Below, piece by piece: positions 8,618 through 19,565 of a DNA stretch of 64,000 nucleotides. The position numbers and the translations under genes were made by a program. Every line of letters begins with the position of its first letter. Within the stretch, counting starts at the first letter, position 1. A model generated the notes under the pieces. It had not been told where the DNA came from. It did not search any database and saw only the letters and a list, made by a program, of their open reading frames with translations. Location: NCBI GenBank assembly GCA_000711775.1, contig ARYC01002037.1:1-64000 (forward strand). Reading direction: 5' to 3'. This stretch comes from Oxytricha trifallax. Lineage: Eukaryota; Ciliophora; Spirotrichea; Sporadotrichida; Oxytrichidae.

Positions 8618-11384
8618 ATGGAATCAATTCCTAATCAGAAATAAAAAATAACCTAAGAAAAATTTGTTGAAAAATGCTATGATAGTTATGTATATGATTT
8701 AAAGAAAAAAATATCTGAATTTCCATATTAAAATTTGAGAGCTTAGCTTCTTAATTACTAGAATACCATTTTATTAATTTTATATAGTATTACCTATTCA
8801 AATAACTTTTCTTATAATTAAATTTAAGTTATCAACCATTAGAGATAATCAAGATCTAAATCCAAAACCAAAAATAGCTGCAATATTTTTCTATGGCACA
8901 TTTTGTCCAATTCACTATGGCCATATTGATCTTATGATAAAAGCTGAGCAATATGTAAAATCATTGAATTCTCATGATGTAGTATTTATTTAAAATTCTC
9001 TATGTTTTATTAATCTCTTTACAATTAATGACATATTACGTAAAATATATATACCTTAAAAGGATTAAGTATGCGGTTACATATCAGGATGTCACCCCAA
9101 TTACCTTCATGAAAAACTGCGAAATGATGCCATTCCATCCTCTACCAGAGATTCCTTAATAAAATTAGCGATAAACTCTGACCCAGAACTCTAATAAACT
9201 TGGGAGTTTGATTAATACATGAGTAATACTATGAAATTTAAAAAGAACTCACTTATTCTCAAAAAATTTCACCAGAGGTTGAATGCAAGTGTCAAGAATA
9301 TTATTCAGGAGATCAATGAATAAAAAATAGACGAAAACCAAGAAAGATAAATTTAATATTCTGAGGAGCTCATAGAGATTTATTGGATTATGGGGATGGA
9401 TTGGGTTGAATACTTGAAGCCAGATCTAGTAAAGAGGTTATTATTAATGTATTTATTTAATTTTATATCTAATAAGAGGAATTATCACTTGGTATATGTA
9501 GACAATAGAGAGGTTAACCAATACATTGAAGAATAATCAATGGAATTAGAGTCATTGAGATATCCATATAAAAGTGAACTTCAACATAGGATTCATTTAC
9601 AATTTGATTTTTTTGTAATAAATTTTTGCCATGATTTATAGTTAAAAGCTCTCCATTGAACATATCATCAACGTAAATTAGAAAAGCAATGAAGATTTCG
9701 GATGAACTCATTAAAAGAGCTGAATTGATGCCTATGTTAAGGAATGAGCAATTAGTGAATTTCATAATCGAAAAGAGACTGTTTTAAGATTTCCCAAACT
9801 CTCTACTGAATTTTAAACCCCAAAACCTGACTAACCCCAAACTGAGGTCGCTCAGTGAATTGAAGAATGGCAATGGTAAAATCTTCACATAAGATATTTT
9901 GAAACCCTAAATGATCACTAAAATATTTAGAGATGCCAAACTTATCAAGGAAGACGAAGAAATTTAAAAGTTTTCACACATGAAGATTAATTAAGAGATT
10001 GGTTTTTCTGGATTAATAATAAGACTTAGCGAAATTGAGATTTAATCTACAACTAATCTTTAAGATGACACTTCTCTTTCTTAACAGACAGCAACAAAAC
10101 TATAAAGTCAAAGTTACATTTTAAAGATTTGTATAATGAGTCTAGAAATGTTTCGCTTGTAAGACGAATCCTTTTTCTTAACTTTAATTAGTCCAAATTT
10201 TACAAGCCCCTAATTCCCTTAAAATTATGTTTCTTACTTGAAAGATAATGAATTTAACGATAATTAAGATGTAGAGCCAATTAGATATTTAATGTTAATG
10301 GAAGATTTATACTTTGCTAGAAATGTAGAGTTTTTATAGGTTTAAGACTTAAATATAATATTGCAATTAATTGAGAATTTAGCTGAGTTTTAAGCATTTT
10401 GGTGGGGTAATTAAAAATTGGAATAATAAGCGAAAAATTAACTATTAATGAAAGTTGATAGTGATGTTTTTTCAAATATATTTAAGAAAAATTTCCAAGA
10501 ATTTTAAACATGCATACAAGCTGATAAAAATGGGGTTAATTTCTTTTTAAATGATTAATTACAACTATTTTACGGTCAATTTATTTAATTTTTGTATAAT
10601 TATACTTAAATTTAACTGCTTAATAAATATGTTTAATTATTAGAGGTGGTAAAATGGCTTGAATATAATTTAGACAAATATTTCAATTTATTGGCTGAAG
10701 AACCATTGACTATTTGTCACAGTGACTTTACCCATAGAAATTTCATGATAGCATAAAATTAAGATATTCCAATTAGACAAAATATGAAATAATCATTGCT
10801 ATAATTTTAGACTTAAAGCATTTATCTAATGGATTGGTAGACTGTAATAATAGGAAATGGCTTGATAGATTTATCTTTTTTGCTCTATTATGGGTTAGAT
10901 ACTTCACTATTTAATGGGATATGCATTTTGCTATTTATTATTATTATATTAAAGAATTTTAATTATTCAACAATTAGAAATTCTATAATAATTTTTTCTA
11001 TTAACCTTTTTATTTAATAACTCATGTAAAAACTCTTTTTTAACATAATTTCACATTTATTTATTTAGCCCCTTTATAACACTATTCGATGCTTTTGAAA
11101 ATTTAGAAGATAATTTAATGGAATTCTACTATAAAATGCTAATAAAAAATGGTGTAAGCCCATATGAGTTAACCCTAGAAAAAGTTAAAATTCTATTTAA
11201 AAGAGGCTTTTTTATTGGATTTATGAGAGTGGCCATGTGGAGTGCTCAAAATTATCTAATAGAATTTGATATAGAAGCAAATCAATAAGATGCCTTGAAA
11301 ATTAGGAGATATAAGATATTTTAGAGGTAAGTTTAGAAAGCTATTGAAATATTTTAGAATAGAGAAGAAATATTTGGTTTTTGA
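8618..11384 (+). CDS. NMN adenylyltransferase fused to a CHK/ecdysteroid-kinase-like domain
   Basis: The first half resembles eukaryotic NMN/nicotinate-mononucleotide adenylyltransferase (NAD synthesis): nucleotide-binding FFYGTFCPIHYGHIDLMIKA, then VCGYISGCHPNYLHEKL, QTWEFDQYMSN and, near 9665-9690, the SSTQIRKAM form of the ISSTxxR motif. The second half is a phosphotransferase of the CHK/EcKL group: SYILKICIMSLEMFRLQDES, YLMLMEDLYFARN, LAEFQAFWW, the Brenner-type CHSDFTHRNFMI and YLMDWQTVIIGNGLIDLSF. The ATG at 8618 precedes EKFVEKCYDSYVYDL. IESs at 8771-8840, 8986-9072 and 10912-11086 collapse in frame. One join near 9617-9645 is unresolved: a 27-nt GT-AG stretch follows a run of seven T and leaves the frame off by one. 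It could therefore be two adjacent genes, but there is no TGA between the halves apart from that spot. Confidence 0.78.
8771..8840 (+). other. IES in NMNAT-kinase gene, pointer ACCATT (70 bp)
   Basis: ACCATT at 8765-8770 and 8835-8840. Joining gives QNTIRDNQDLNPKPKIAAIF in frame, linking the N-terminal segment to the nucleotide-binding motif. Confidence 0.82.
8986..9072 (+). other. IES in NMNAT-kinase gene, pointer AGTAT (87 bp)
   Basis: AGTAT at 8981-8985 and 9068-9072. Joining gives NSHDVVCGYISGCHPNY in frame, as expected for the family. Confidence 0.85.
10912..11086 (+). other. IES in NMNAT-kinase gene, pointer CACTATT (175 bp)
   Basis: CACTATT at 10905-10911 and 11080-11086. Joining gives LDTSLFDAFENLEDNLMEFY in frame, where the uninterrupted paralogue has IDLSFFQSHENFEGQMIEFY. 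Confidence 0.9.
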
Positions 11385-11536
11385 AATAGATAATTAAAAC
11401 TTATAAAATCTTGCAAATAAATATGTTTTAATTTAAATTTGTTACATCTCTATTTATTGTTCAAATTCTTTCAAAATTTACAATAAAAATATATATTCTA
11501 ATAGGATATTTTGAAAAATTAGAAAATTTAATCCTA

Positions 11537-12991
11537 ATGCAAAAGAAACTGTTTTAAGATTTCCCAAACTCCTAACTGAATTTCAATCCCCAAAACCTGA
11601 CTAACCCCAAACTGAGGTCGCTCACTGAATTGAAGAATGGTAATGGTAAAATCTTCACACAGGATATTTTGAAACCCCAAACGATCACTAAAATATTTAG
11701 AGATGCCAAACTTATCAAGGAAGACGAAGAAATTTAAAAGTTTTCACACAGAAAGATTAATCAAGATATTGGTTTTTCTGGTTGCATTTTCAGATTAGAA
11801 TATATAGAGATCTAAAAGATTGAAAGCTCTTTACTTGAATAAAATGATTAAGAAGAGTTGAAATAACCAATCAATTCTCTTTTCAAATAAAACGAGTTAA
11901 TCATTCTTCCACACAAATCCTACATTCTCAAAGTGTGCAGTATGACTGAGGAAATGTTCCGCTTAGAAGATGAATCATTTTTCCTTACTTATATTGGTGA
12001 AGAATTTACAAATCCACTTTTCCCTTCTAATTACGTGAGTTACTTGAGAGATTGGGAATTTAATTAAAGGAAATAAAAAACTAGATATGTCATGCTAATG
12101 GAGGACTTGTACTTTGCAAGAAATTATTTATTTTCTAATATCAATCATAAGTTAATATAATAAAAATTACTAAATTTATCTATATGAAATGTCAGTTTTT
12201 AATCTGGTATGAAACTAAACTAACTCCTTCATGTAATAGAAAACTTAGCACAATTTCAAGCTTATTGGTGGGAAAATCCAAAACTTAAAAGTCTAGTCAA
12301 TTCTAAACATTTAATGAAAGCTGATGATTTAAGACTAATAGGAATCTTTAAGAGAAACTTTTCAGATTTCAAATTAATGTTGAGACCAGAGAGATATAGC
12401 AAACTCATCGAAGTAGTGAACTGGCTAGAATCAAACCTTGAAAATTATTTTAAAATCTTGGCTTAAGATCCTATGACAATTTGTCATGGAGATTTTACAA
12501 TTAGAAACTTCATGATTGCTTTGAATAAAAACATACCTATTGAGCACGCAGACCTTAACTTGAACTGTACTATTTAAGACAACTCAGTTTATATGATAGA
12601 TTGGTAAACAGTTATGATTGGCAATGGACTTGTAGATTTATCTTTCCTTCTTTACTATGGAATTGATCTCTCATTTTTTTAATCCCATGAGAATTTCGAA
12701 GGTTAAATGATTGAATTCTATTTTTAAATGCTGATTAAGTATGGAGTTAGTAAGTTTCAGTTGACCCTGGAGAAAGTTTAACTTATGTTTAAGAGAGGAT
12801 TTTATCTTGGATTTATGCGCATGGCCATGGGCAGTGGTCCTGGCTTTCTGTTTAACGTAGAGGCATGTGAAAATTTGGATGATTATGATGGGTGGTTGGA
12901 TTACGACATTCAAAGATACATGATATTCTAGAATCAAATCAGCAAAGCTATTGAAATATTCGATTAAAGAGATTAGATATTTGGCTTTTGA
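11537..12991 (+). CDS. Stand-alone CHK/ecdysteroid-kinase-like protein, paralogue of the fusion's second half
   Basis: Starts at the ATG at 11537 (MQKKLFQDFPNSQLNF) and ends at TGA 12989-12991. It aligns from residue 3 with the second half of the preceding gene (RLFQDFPNSLLNF), and nucleotide identity begins abruptly at AAACTGTTTTAAGATTTCCC. Domains in order: SYILKVCSMTEEMFRLEDES, YVMLMEDLYFARN, LAQFQAYWW, catalytic CHGDFTIRNFMI and metal-binding YMIDWQTVMIGNGLVDLSF. The C-terminal NQISKAIEIFDQRDQIFGF is shared by both copies. The substrate cannot be told from sequence; the superfamily phosphorylates small hydroxyl compounds such as choline or ecdysteroids. It has one IES (12125-12190) and lacks the IES found in the other copy. 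It is a tandem duplicate with no NMNAT half. Confidence 0.85.
12125..12190 (+). other. IES in kinase-like gene, pointer GAAAT (66 bp)
   Basis: GAAAT at 12120-12124 and 12186-12190. Joining gives DLYFARNVSFQSGMKLNQLL in frame. The paralogue reads through here (DLYFARNVEFLQVQDLNIIL) without an IES. Confidence 0.88.
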
Positions 12992-13092
12992 AGAAAAGGA
13001 TATGAAATATTCTTACATAAAATTAACATGGCCTTATATAATGGTTTAAAGCAGTATATTTTAAATCCTTAATGATTTTAAATTTTAATAAA

Positions 13093-14335
13093 TCATAATT
13101 CATTAAAGTCATCATCTTGATTTGTATCATAGATATCCCGAAGATTGTTTTCATTTTTCTGTTTAAAATTATGAGCTTAATTATGTGATTCTCTAAGTTT
13201 TTCAAAGACGTCAGACTGTTTAAAAGCTAGGAAATGCTATTGAAGATCTCTTAGTTGTATAATAAATTTATTATTATTATAGATAAGCTGTTGGGATTCT
13301 AATTCATTCTGGTTATTTGTCTCTATTATGTCATTGTCAACAATATTTTTATGCTCATCTTACAAGTCTTAATTATCCAATTTATCATCGGATTCATATT
13401 ACAATAAATAAAATTAAATAATAATTCAAATTTTAAGAAAATTAATTAGTATAATGATATAAAAGGATTTTTATAATTCAATAATGACTAGGGATATAAT
13501 TATCTTCTGGCAGTTGATGAGTGACTGTCCTAATATGTTATAAGAAATAAGTCATAATGTCTTTGTTCTAACTCGTAAATTACTATTTTATTTTCTCATC
13601 CATATCATGATTGCGGCTTTTATATTCTGACTTTTTATCATCTTTTTTTATGATATATAAAAAATTGTATTAAAAGATAAATTAAATCCTTTTATAGGGG
13701 TTATGGGGTTATATTTTAATATGTATTTTAATTTTTATCAGAGTCTTAACGATATTCCTCCTTTTATTCATAAATATGTCTGGCTATAGTATCCAAATCT
13801 TAACACTCAGTCTTGCTAAGCACATGATTTTCACATAAATCATTGTTTAAATTGTTCATGCCAGTGATAATACTCTTACAATTATTCCCATCATTATTAT
13901 TATTATTTAATATATTAAATACAATAATTAATATATGTATATTCCAATTATCTGTGATTTCCTTAATACATTCCTAGAATTAATGTGTATCTTGAAGAGT
14001 TTTGCAATTATTAAGCTGTGCAGATGCACAATCATTGTATTAATTATGAGAATTTATGTGATTTTATAAAACTTCATAAGTTTCTTCTAATATACTGCAT
14101 TTGCACTAATCGTGAAGGCATTTATAATATAATAATTTATCATGGATTAAAATATGAAATAATTTGACGAAAATCTAGAGAATATAGTTATAATGAGATC
14201 AATTGCTTGTTCATGTCCTTGGCAATTATATTCATAGGAACACCCTCGATCACAGTGTTGTTCATGTTATCTACCATACATTTAATCAACGAAAAAATTA
14301 ATTGCTAAAAAAGTTGTAGATAATAATTTCCTCAT
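13093..14335 (-). CDS. Secreted Cys-containing hypothetical protein
   Basis: Starts at the ATG at 14335 with a hydrophobic leader (MRKLLSTTFLAINFFVDQ). A Cys-rich stretch follows (CDRGCSYEYNC), then after a break around 14120-14160 CLHDQCKCSILEETYEVLQN with further scattered Cys. The C-terminal part is Asn/Gln/Asp-rich and ends DTNQDDDFNEL at TGA 13093-13095. Frame breaks near 14120, 13670 and 13420-13500 imply introns or IESs that I could not pair. The leader suggests entry to the secretory pathway and the paired Cys suggest disulphides. I recognise no family. Confidence 0.55.
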
Positions 14336-14473
14336 TTTTATAAACAACTTCAATATATTAATGTTTTGCTAATTTTTTTAAATATAATTTTTAATAATTA
14401 TAACTAAACTAAATATGTTGAATTTCAGAATATTAATACAATTGATATAATTTAAATATAATATTTAATTCAA

Positions 14474-15990
14474 TCATTATGATCATGATTTGATTCACTA
14501 TTCTATTAATCCCTTTCATAGTTATTGGGCTCACTGCTGCTACTGCTACTCTGCTGATACTCATTCAAGTTCTCAAGTGCAATCAGTTGATCTCTCTTCC
14601 CAATCGACAACCGCCTCTTCATCATCTACTTGTTATGATCTGGAGTTGTGACTCCTTCTTACACTTTAGGTGAAGTATTGGCATCATTGCCGATTATACT
14701 ACTTCTTTGATGATTTGGGGAATTATCATTATTGTTGCCATCATCTATGAAGTTATTTACAAAAGCATCTGCTGGAGGCATTTCCATGATACTCTAGCGG
14801 TTGACTCGTCGTCTTCTTAACTAGCCATACTTAATTTGCTTAGATTTGTATTGGTAACCATCTACGAATTCCTTCTTGAAGGTTCTGGTAATTCGCTTGG
14901 ATTTGTTTTGGTCTTAGGGGACCATCTCAAGCTTTATTCTTCTCCTTTCATTCATTAAATTAAGGAATTATAAGGATGGTTTTGATTATATTTTTGAGGG
15001 GGCATAGAAACAAGTTTCTTGAAGAGATATAGAAAATTAATTAGTTTTAGTATTGTTGGCTTTTCTAGGATTAGAATCTGGAGATCTTATTTTTTCATTA
15101 CCTTACGTATCAAAAGCACCATTAATATCTACTTCTTTATCTCCATAGTCCTATTTATTAATTTTTTCTTCTCCCATAAAACAATTTAATCATATTAATT
15201 TAAAAAATATCCTAACTCATTCTCATAAACACCTTTTTATTGATACTCTTAAGTTCATTGTCATTATCAATGACAGGCTTTGGTAAATACAGACTCTTGG
15301 GTATTCTCTTCTTATGTTCATATAACTCCCCTACAGATTTTTAGAATTTTGCTTTCTCTCTGTTTTTTTATTTCTCATGAGTGCGCTTCAGGGCGTCTTA
15401 TACACTTTTAGGTAATGATTCTTCTTTCTTACTATATACTTTGTTTTCTACATAACTTCTAAAAATCATTTGTAAATTATATAGTAAACGTTAAGAAATA
15501 ATCAAAATAACCTATTGATTCGACTAGTTCAATGATCTCTGTATAATATAAAATTAATATTGACTAATACTTTAAACTTCTCTTCTTGTTTTGCAGTTCC
15601 ACATAATCCCTGACAACCAAGAATTCGCTCTCCTTCCTCTCATCTTAATCTCTCCTCCACTATATACGTTTCTATATATCCTCAAGTCTCTTCTTAGCCA
15701 CTTTATTATGTCTGTTAATTTTGTTGTATACGCAAAGCAATCCAAAAGCAAACCAGAGAATCGCAGCTAATGCCAGTAAAAATGTGAAAATCAGAGTCGC
15801 ATAGTAAAGAATGTACGCATCAGATAATTAATTGCATTCCTCTTTACTTTCTGCGCATTTGTAAAGAATGCAGCAACCTGCTGAGCATCAACGGGGATTG
15901 CAAACTGATTGAATTTATTAAGAAATACCCACTAAACATGCCAATATAAGTAAGTACAGCAGGAAGTTAAGTGATAAAATCAAGAATGGA
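14474..15990 (-). CDS. Hypothetical two-pass membrane protein with basic C-terminal tail
   Basis: The N-terminal part holds a first hydrophobic segment (TQLPAVLTYIGMFSAGCCIL). After a 47-nt intron near 15890-15940 comes a second, strong membrane helix (TLIFTFLLALAAILWFAFGL). A charged stretch follows (KKRLEDIQKRIQWRRDQDER), then a long cytosolic-looking tail with a basic patch (YGQLRRRRVNRQSIMEMPP). It ends in a Ser run and TGA at 14474-14476. Further frame changes near 15490-15560 and 15180-15230 are probably introns. No in-frame ATG is obvious at the 5' end, which lies within 80 bp of the divergent SR-protein gene. Family unknown. Confidence 0.55.
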
Positions 15991-16068
15991 TGGTTATTGT
16001 GGCAACTCCTGTTTTGTAATAATAATAATTTCATATTTTTAAATTATAAATTAATTTATTATAAATCA

Positions 16069-17542
16069 ATGAGCAAAAGTCGCGAAAGATTTAGATCAAG
16101 CAATAAAGATAGAACTTATTCATCTTCTTCATCAAGATCTTCTTATAATACTAGAAAGCGCTATAAAAATAATCATAAATCTGTGAGTGATAGTAGAAGT
16201 AGTAGTTATTCCAATTCATCCCGATCCTATTCAAGTTCATCAAGGAGCAGTAGCTAAAATTCCTCATTAGATAAAAGCATAAACTAATCACAGACAAACA
16301 AAAAAAACATATAGTGGTCTAAATAGAGAAGAGACGGTAATTTGCAAAATAAATCTCAAACTTATTAGCCTAAGCAGCGCAGTCGAAGCAGAGAAAGGCC
16401 ATATAATCATTAAAGACATCACTATGTTGATAATAAGAATACTCAAGGACATATTATAAGTAGAGTTGGATAGTAAAATAAAAATTCATAACAACACCTT
16501 CCTTATAATCAGCATATTTCAATGCAAAATTAGAGAGGGACCTAAATATAACAAAATTATTTAGTTAATTTAGATTAAAGAAATTACTGAGAAAAGTATT
16601 ATATCTAAAGTAATGATAGATCTAGACAATCTAGTAATTAGAGTAATCCTAAAGATGATCGTTGGATTGAGGAGTCAGGCTTAAACTAATTCAATAATCC
16701 AGAATTAAATAATCAAGTTTACAATTAATATTAGTAAAAGTTGAAACCTAATATTCAAGAAGTAAATAATAGATTTTAGTAAAGTTAAGCCTAATCCTTT
16801 GATAATAGAGGTTAATAGCATAGTTTTAATCGAAATTAAAATTAATATGGTCAAAATCCAAACTAAAATAACAGTAGATTTCAATAATAATCAAGATAGT
16901 AATTTTCATAATAAAGACCAGGAGGTAGATAAGAATCTATGAGGGATTTGGAAAATAAGTTCTTTTCTGAAACTATTGAACCTTATGATCCCATAAAAGT
17001 AGGGTTTAAAGATGGGAGAGGAAAATAATGTCATGATAACGCCCTTTATAGAGCTTCCAAAGCAAGTTGTAAGTTTATTTTCAATATTACTTTCATAGTA
17101 TGATTTTCAATAATAATTCACCTTTCGTCAGTATTTTTATTGACTTACTTAAAATATAGATGAATCGCTATTTGATTCACAATAAAACAAGAATAAGATA
17201 TTTGTATCTAACTTCGTACCTCGAACTTCTGAGAGAGATTTAGTAAATCATTTCTCTAAGCATGGAGAAATCAAGGAAATTTAGATAATCAGGGATAAAG
17301 TAACTGGGTGTTCGAGGGGGTATTCATTTATTGAGTTTTACAAAAGAGACGATGCTTTTTAAGCTTATTGCTAGGCTAATAAGACTACGATGGATAATGG
17401 AAGTAGAGATATCAATGTAGATATAGTTAGGAGTGGAGGCAAGCAAGAAGGGTTTGTACCAAGACGTCTGGGAGGGGGTTATGGGGGCAAAGTCAAAGGA
17501 AGTTAAATCAGGTTTGGTGGGAGAGATAAGCCCTTCTTTTGA
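16069..17542 (+). CDS. SNRNP35: U11/U12-35K-like (SNRNP35) RS/RRM splicing protein
   Basis: The N-terminal ~60 residues are an RS-type domain (Ser/Arg/Tyr runs from MSKSRERFRSS). A long Gln/Asn-rich linker follows, then EPYDPIKVGFKDG with HDNALYRASKAS. After a 91-nt intron (17069-17159) comes one RRM (KIFVSNFVPRTSERDLVNHF, IIRDKVTGCSRGYSFIEF). The end is VPRRLGGGYGG then IRFGGRDKPFF and TGA at 17540-17542. The YDP..G..DG/HD..LYRA block before the RRM and the RRLGGG...RFGGRD block after it are features of the minor-spliceosome U11/U12 35K protein; U1-70K shares RRLGGG but lacks RFGGRD. Unusually the RS domain is N-terminal. U1-70K paralogy remains the main alternative. Confidence 0.75.
17069..17159 (+). 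other. 91-nt intron in the 35K-like gene
   Basis: GTAAGT...AATATAG. Removal joins ALYRASKASYESLFDSQQNK in frame ahead of the RRM. Confidence 0.75.
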
Positions 17543-17658
17543 CTTTGGTAGTTAATTTTAAATTATTATATACAAATCTTAATTTCTTAAGTATTAATGT
17601 TTAAAATCATTAAATTAATCAATAAGTCAACAAATAATCATTATAAGCTGAGTATAAA

Positions 17659-18740
17659 TCAAATATCTTAATCTCTTGACCCCATATCGCTCATCCCGTT
17701 TTAGCTGCTACTTGCCATATCATGCATAACTTTTAGTCTCTCTTTTTTTGGCATACTTGCACTAATCATTGCCTCTTCAAGATCCTTAAAAGCATCTCTC
17801 TCCATTTGTTATGTGCCTTGAAGCCGTTTAATATTTAAATTTAATGATAATTTTATTATGTTTAATGAGGGATTCTTCCATAAGCTCAAGTTGCCTAGCT
17901 TCCTACTCCAATTGATAAATAAGTTTCTTCTCCTACTCAGTTTTCTACCTACTCTCCATTTGTATTTCTCTTGCTTTCTAATGCTTGAACTACTCAATTT
18001 TCATTTTACCCATCTCCCTCTAAGCCCTTATCAAATTCTTCTTTTCTTAGACCTCTATTTACTGTTTCATTTGAGAGTCTTGCTTCCGCTTTTAGTCCTC
18101 ACTTAGTTTTTATTTTAGACCTGTCACGGCTTGGTGTTTTTACTGATACATCATGAATTTAGCTTTTTCTATTTAGTCTCTTTGGGCTTTTTGCTGCTCT
18201 AAATTGCCATTCTGAGCTCCTTTCAAGTTTCATATTAAATCAATAAAACTGTTAAAACCAATCGTCTTTATTATAAATTAAATTAGTTGGCTAAAGTTTC
18301 CATTGTTCATTTAATCATTTTTCAGTTACTAAAGTGAATATATGTCTAAAAAATTGTATAATAAAATACCATGATGAATTTCTAATCATTCCTAGCTTTT
18401 AAATCCTCCAATTGCTTAGCCTTCTTCTATGTCTCCATAATTTTCTTCTGCGCTTTCTCATGCTCCATCTACAGCATGCGCACTCTATTTCTCAATAACA
18501 GCACATCTTTCTCAACCCTACATATATAATAAAATAAATCAATAATATATGATCGTCAACTTACTATCCCTTGACTTTTCTGACTTAATCCAATGAATTA
18601 ATATTGTCTATATCTGTGGTGCTTCCTTATGGTTGCTGCTGCTAATTCACAGAGTTCTCTTGTAATTCTTAATTGATGTTTCTGTTGCTGTCTCTGCTGC
18701 TTTACAGGAGTTGTTGTTGTTAATTTTCTATTAAGTACAT
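17659..18740 (-). CDS. Coiled-coil hypothetical protein
   Basis: Starts at the ATG at 18740 (MYLIENQQQQLLQSS) with a Gln-rich N-terminus. A 49-nt intron (GTAAGTTGAC...TATGTAG, near 18517-18565) precedes VEKDVLLLRNRVRMLQMEHE, which has strong heptad character. A second, longer intron precedes another coiled coil (LEQQKAQRDQIEKAKFMMYQ, then EREMGKMKIEQFKHQKAREI-like repeats). The C-terminus MERDAFKDLEEAMISASMPK is followed by a short Ser-rich tail and TGA 17659-17661. It is highly charged, with no catalytic motif. A structural or cytoskeletal role is plausible but not shown. Confidence 0.6.
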
Positions 18741-19565
18741 ATTTTTAGATTATATACTAAGAATATATTGGGAATGAGATTAATTGAACTTACAAGAATC
18801 ATAATAAACAATAAACTAATGATAAAATATTTAATGTAAATTTTTTTAAAAAAGTTAAGAATCATATTAGGAATTTTATTAAGAAATCTACTGTTGATTG
18901 ATTAAGGGTAATTAAGCTCCATTGTTTTAAAGCTGATTATCCGAGTTTTACTGTTATGAATTTTCCATTGTTTTAAAAATGTGTTTTATTAAAATTAAAT
19001 TATAAGTAATTAATTTACTTCGAATAAAATATAGATTTTATTCATTTTATAATTATTTAAGTATCGTAAATTCGAATAAAGATAGATAATTAAAATAGAG
19101 TTTAATAAAATATGTTAACATCTGAGCTTTAATGTTAAGAAATATGATCGGCTTTTATATATCTGATGTAAAAACGAATCAAATAATCCATATAATTTTA
19201 AATAAATACAAAAATGATCTATGAAATTAATTATGATATATTTTAAGTAAAACAATCTGATTGACTTAACGTTGTACATAATTTCAATAAGATTAATATT
19301 TTTATTAATTATAACAATATTTTATAGATAAACCGAATTATATTTGATATCCAATTATAAAATCTTAATCAATTATAAAAAACATTTCTTAATCATACTT
19401 AATTATTTCACTTACTTTAATTAGTATTTAAAGTATGATTTGTATAAATAATACATTTTTAACAATAATTATTGAGAATAATAGCTTTAATGATATTAAT
19501 ACAACTAAATGTAAAACTATATTACATCATTGTTTGTGATTTCAAATATTTTAATTATAATTATC
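18741..19565. other. AT-rich non-coding spacer
   Basis: About 825 bp of very AT-rich DNA between divergent genes. No coding frame, RNA gene or structured repeat that I can support. Confidence 0.5.

Noticed and set aside
9815..9845. C4A4-like sequence (ACCCCAAAACC, AACCCCAAAC) in the NMNAT-kinase gene, repeated at 11570-11610
   Set aside because: Looks telomeric, but it is coding (KPQNLTNPKL / NPQNLTNPKL) and conserved between paralogues, with no inverted partner or duplication.
17858..18106. Long + strand open frame of 82 codons
   Set aside because: Antisense shadow of the Gln-rich coiled-coil gene on the - strand, whose frame, introns and stop are coherent.
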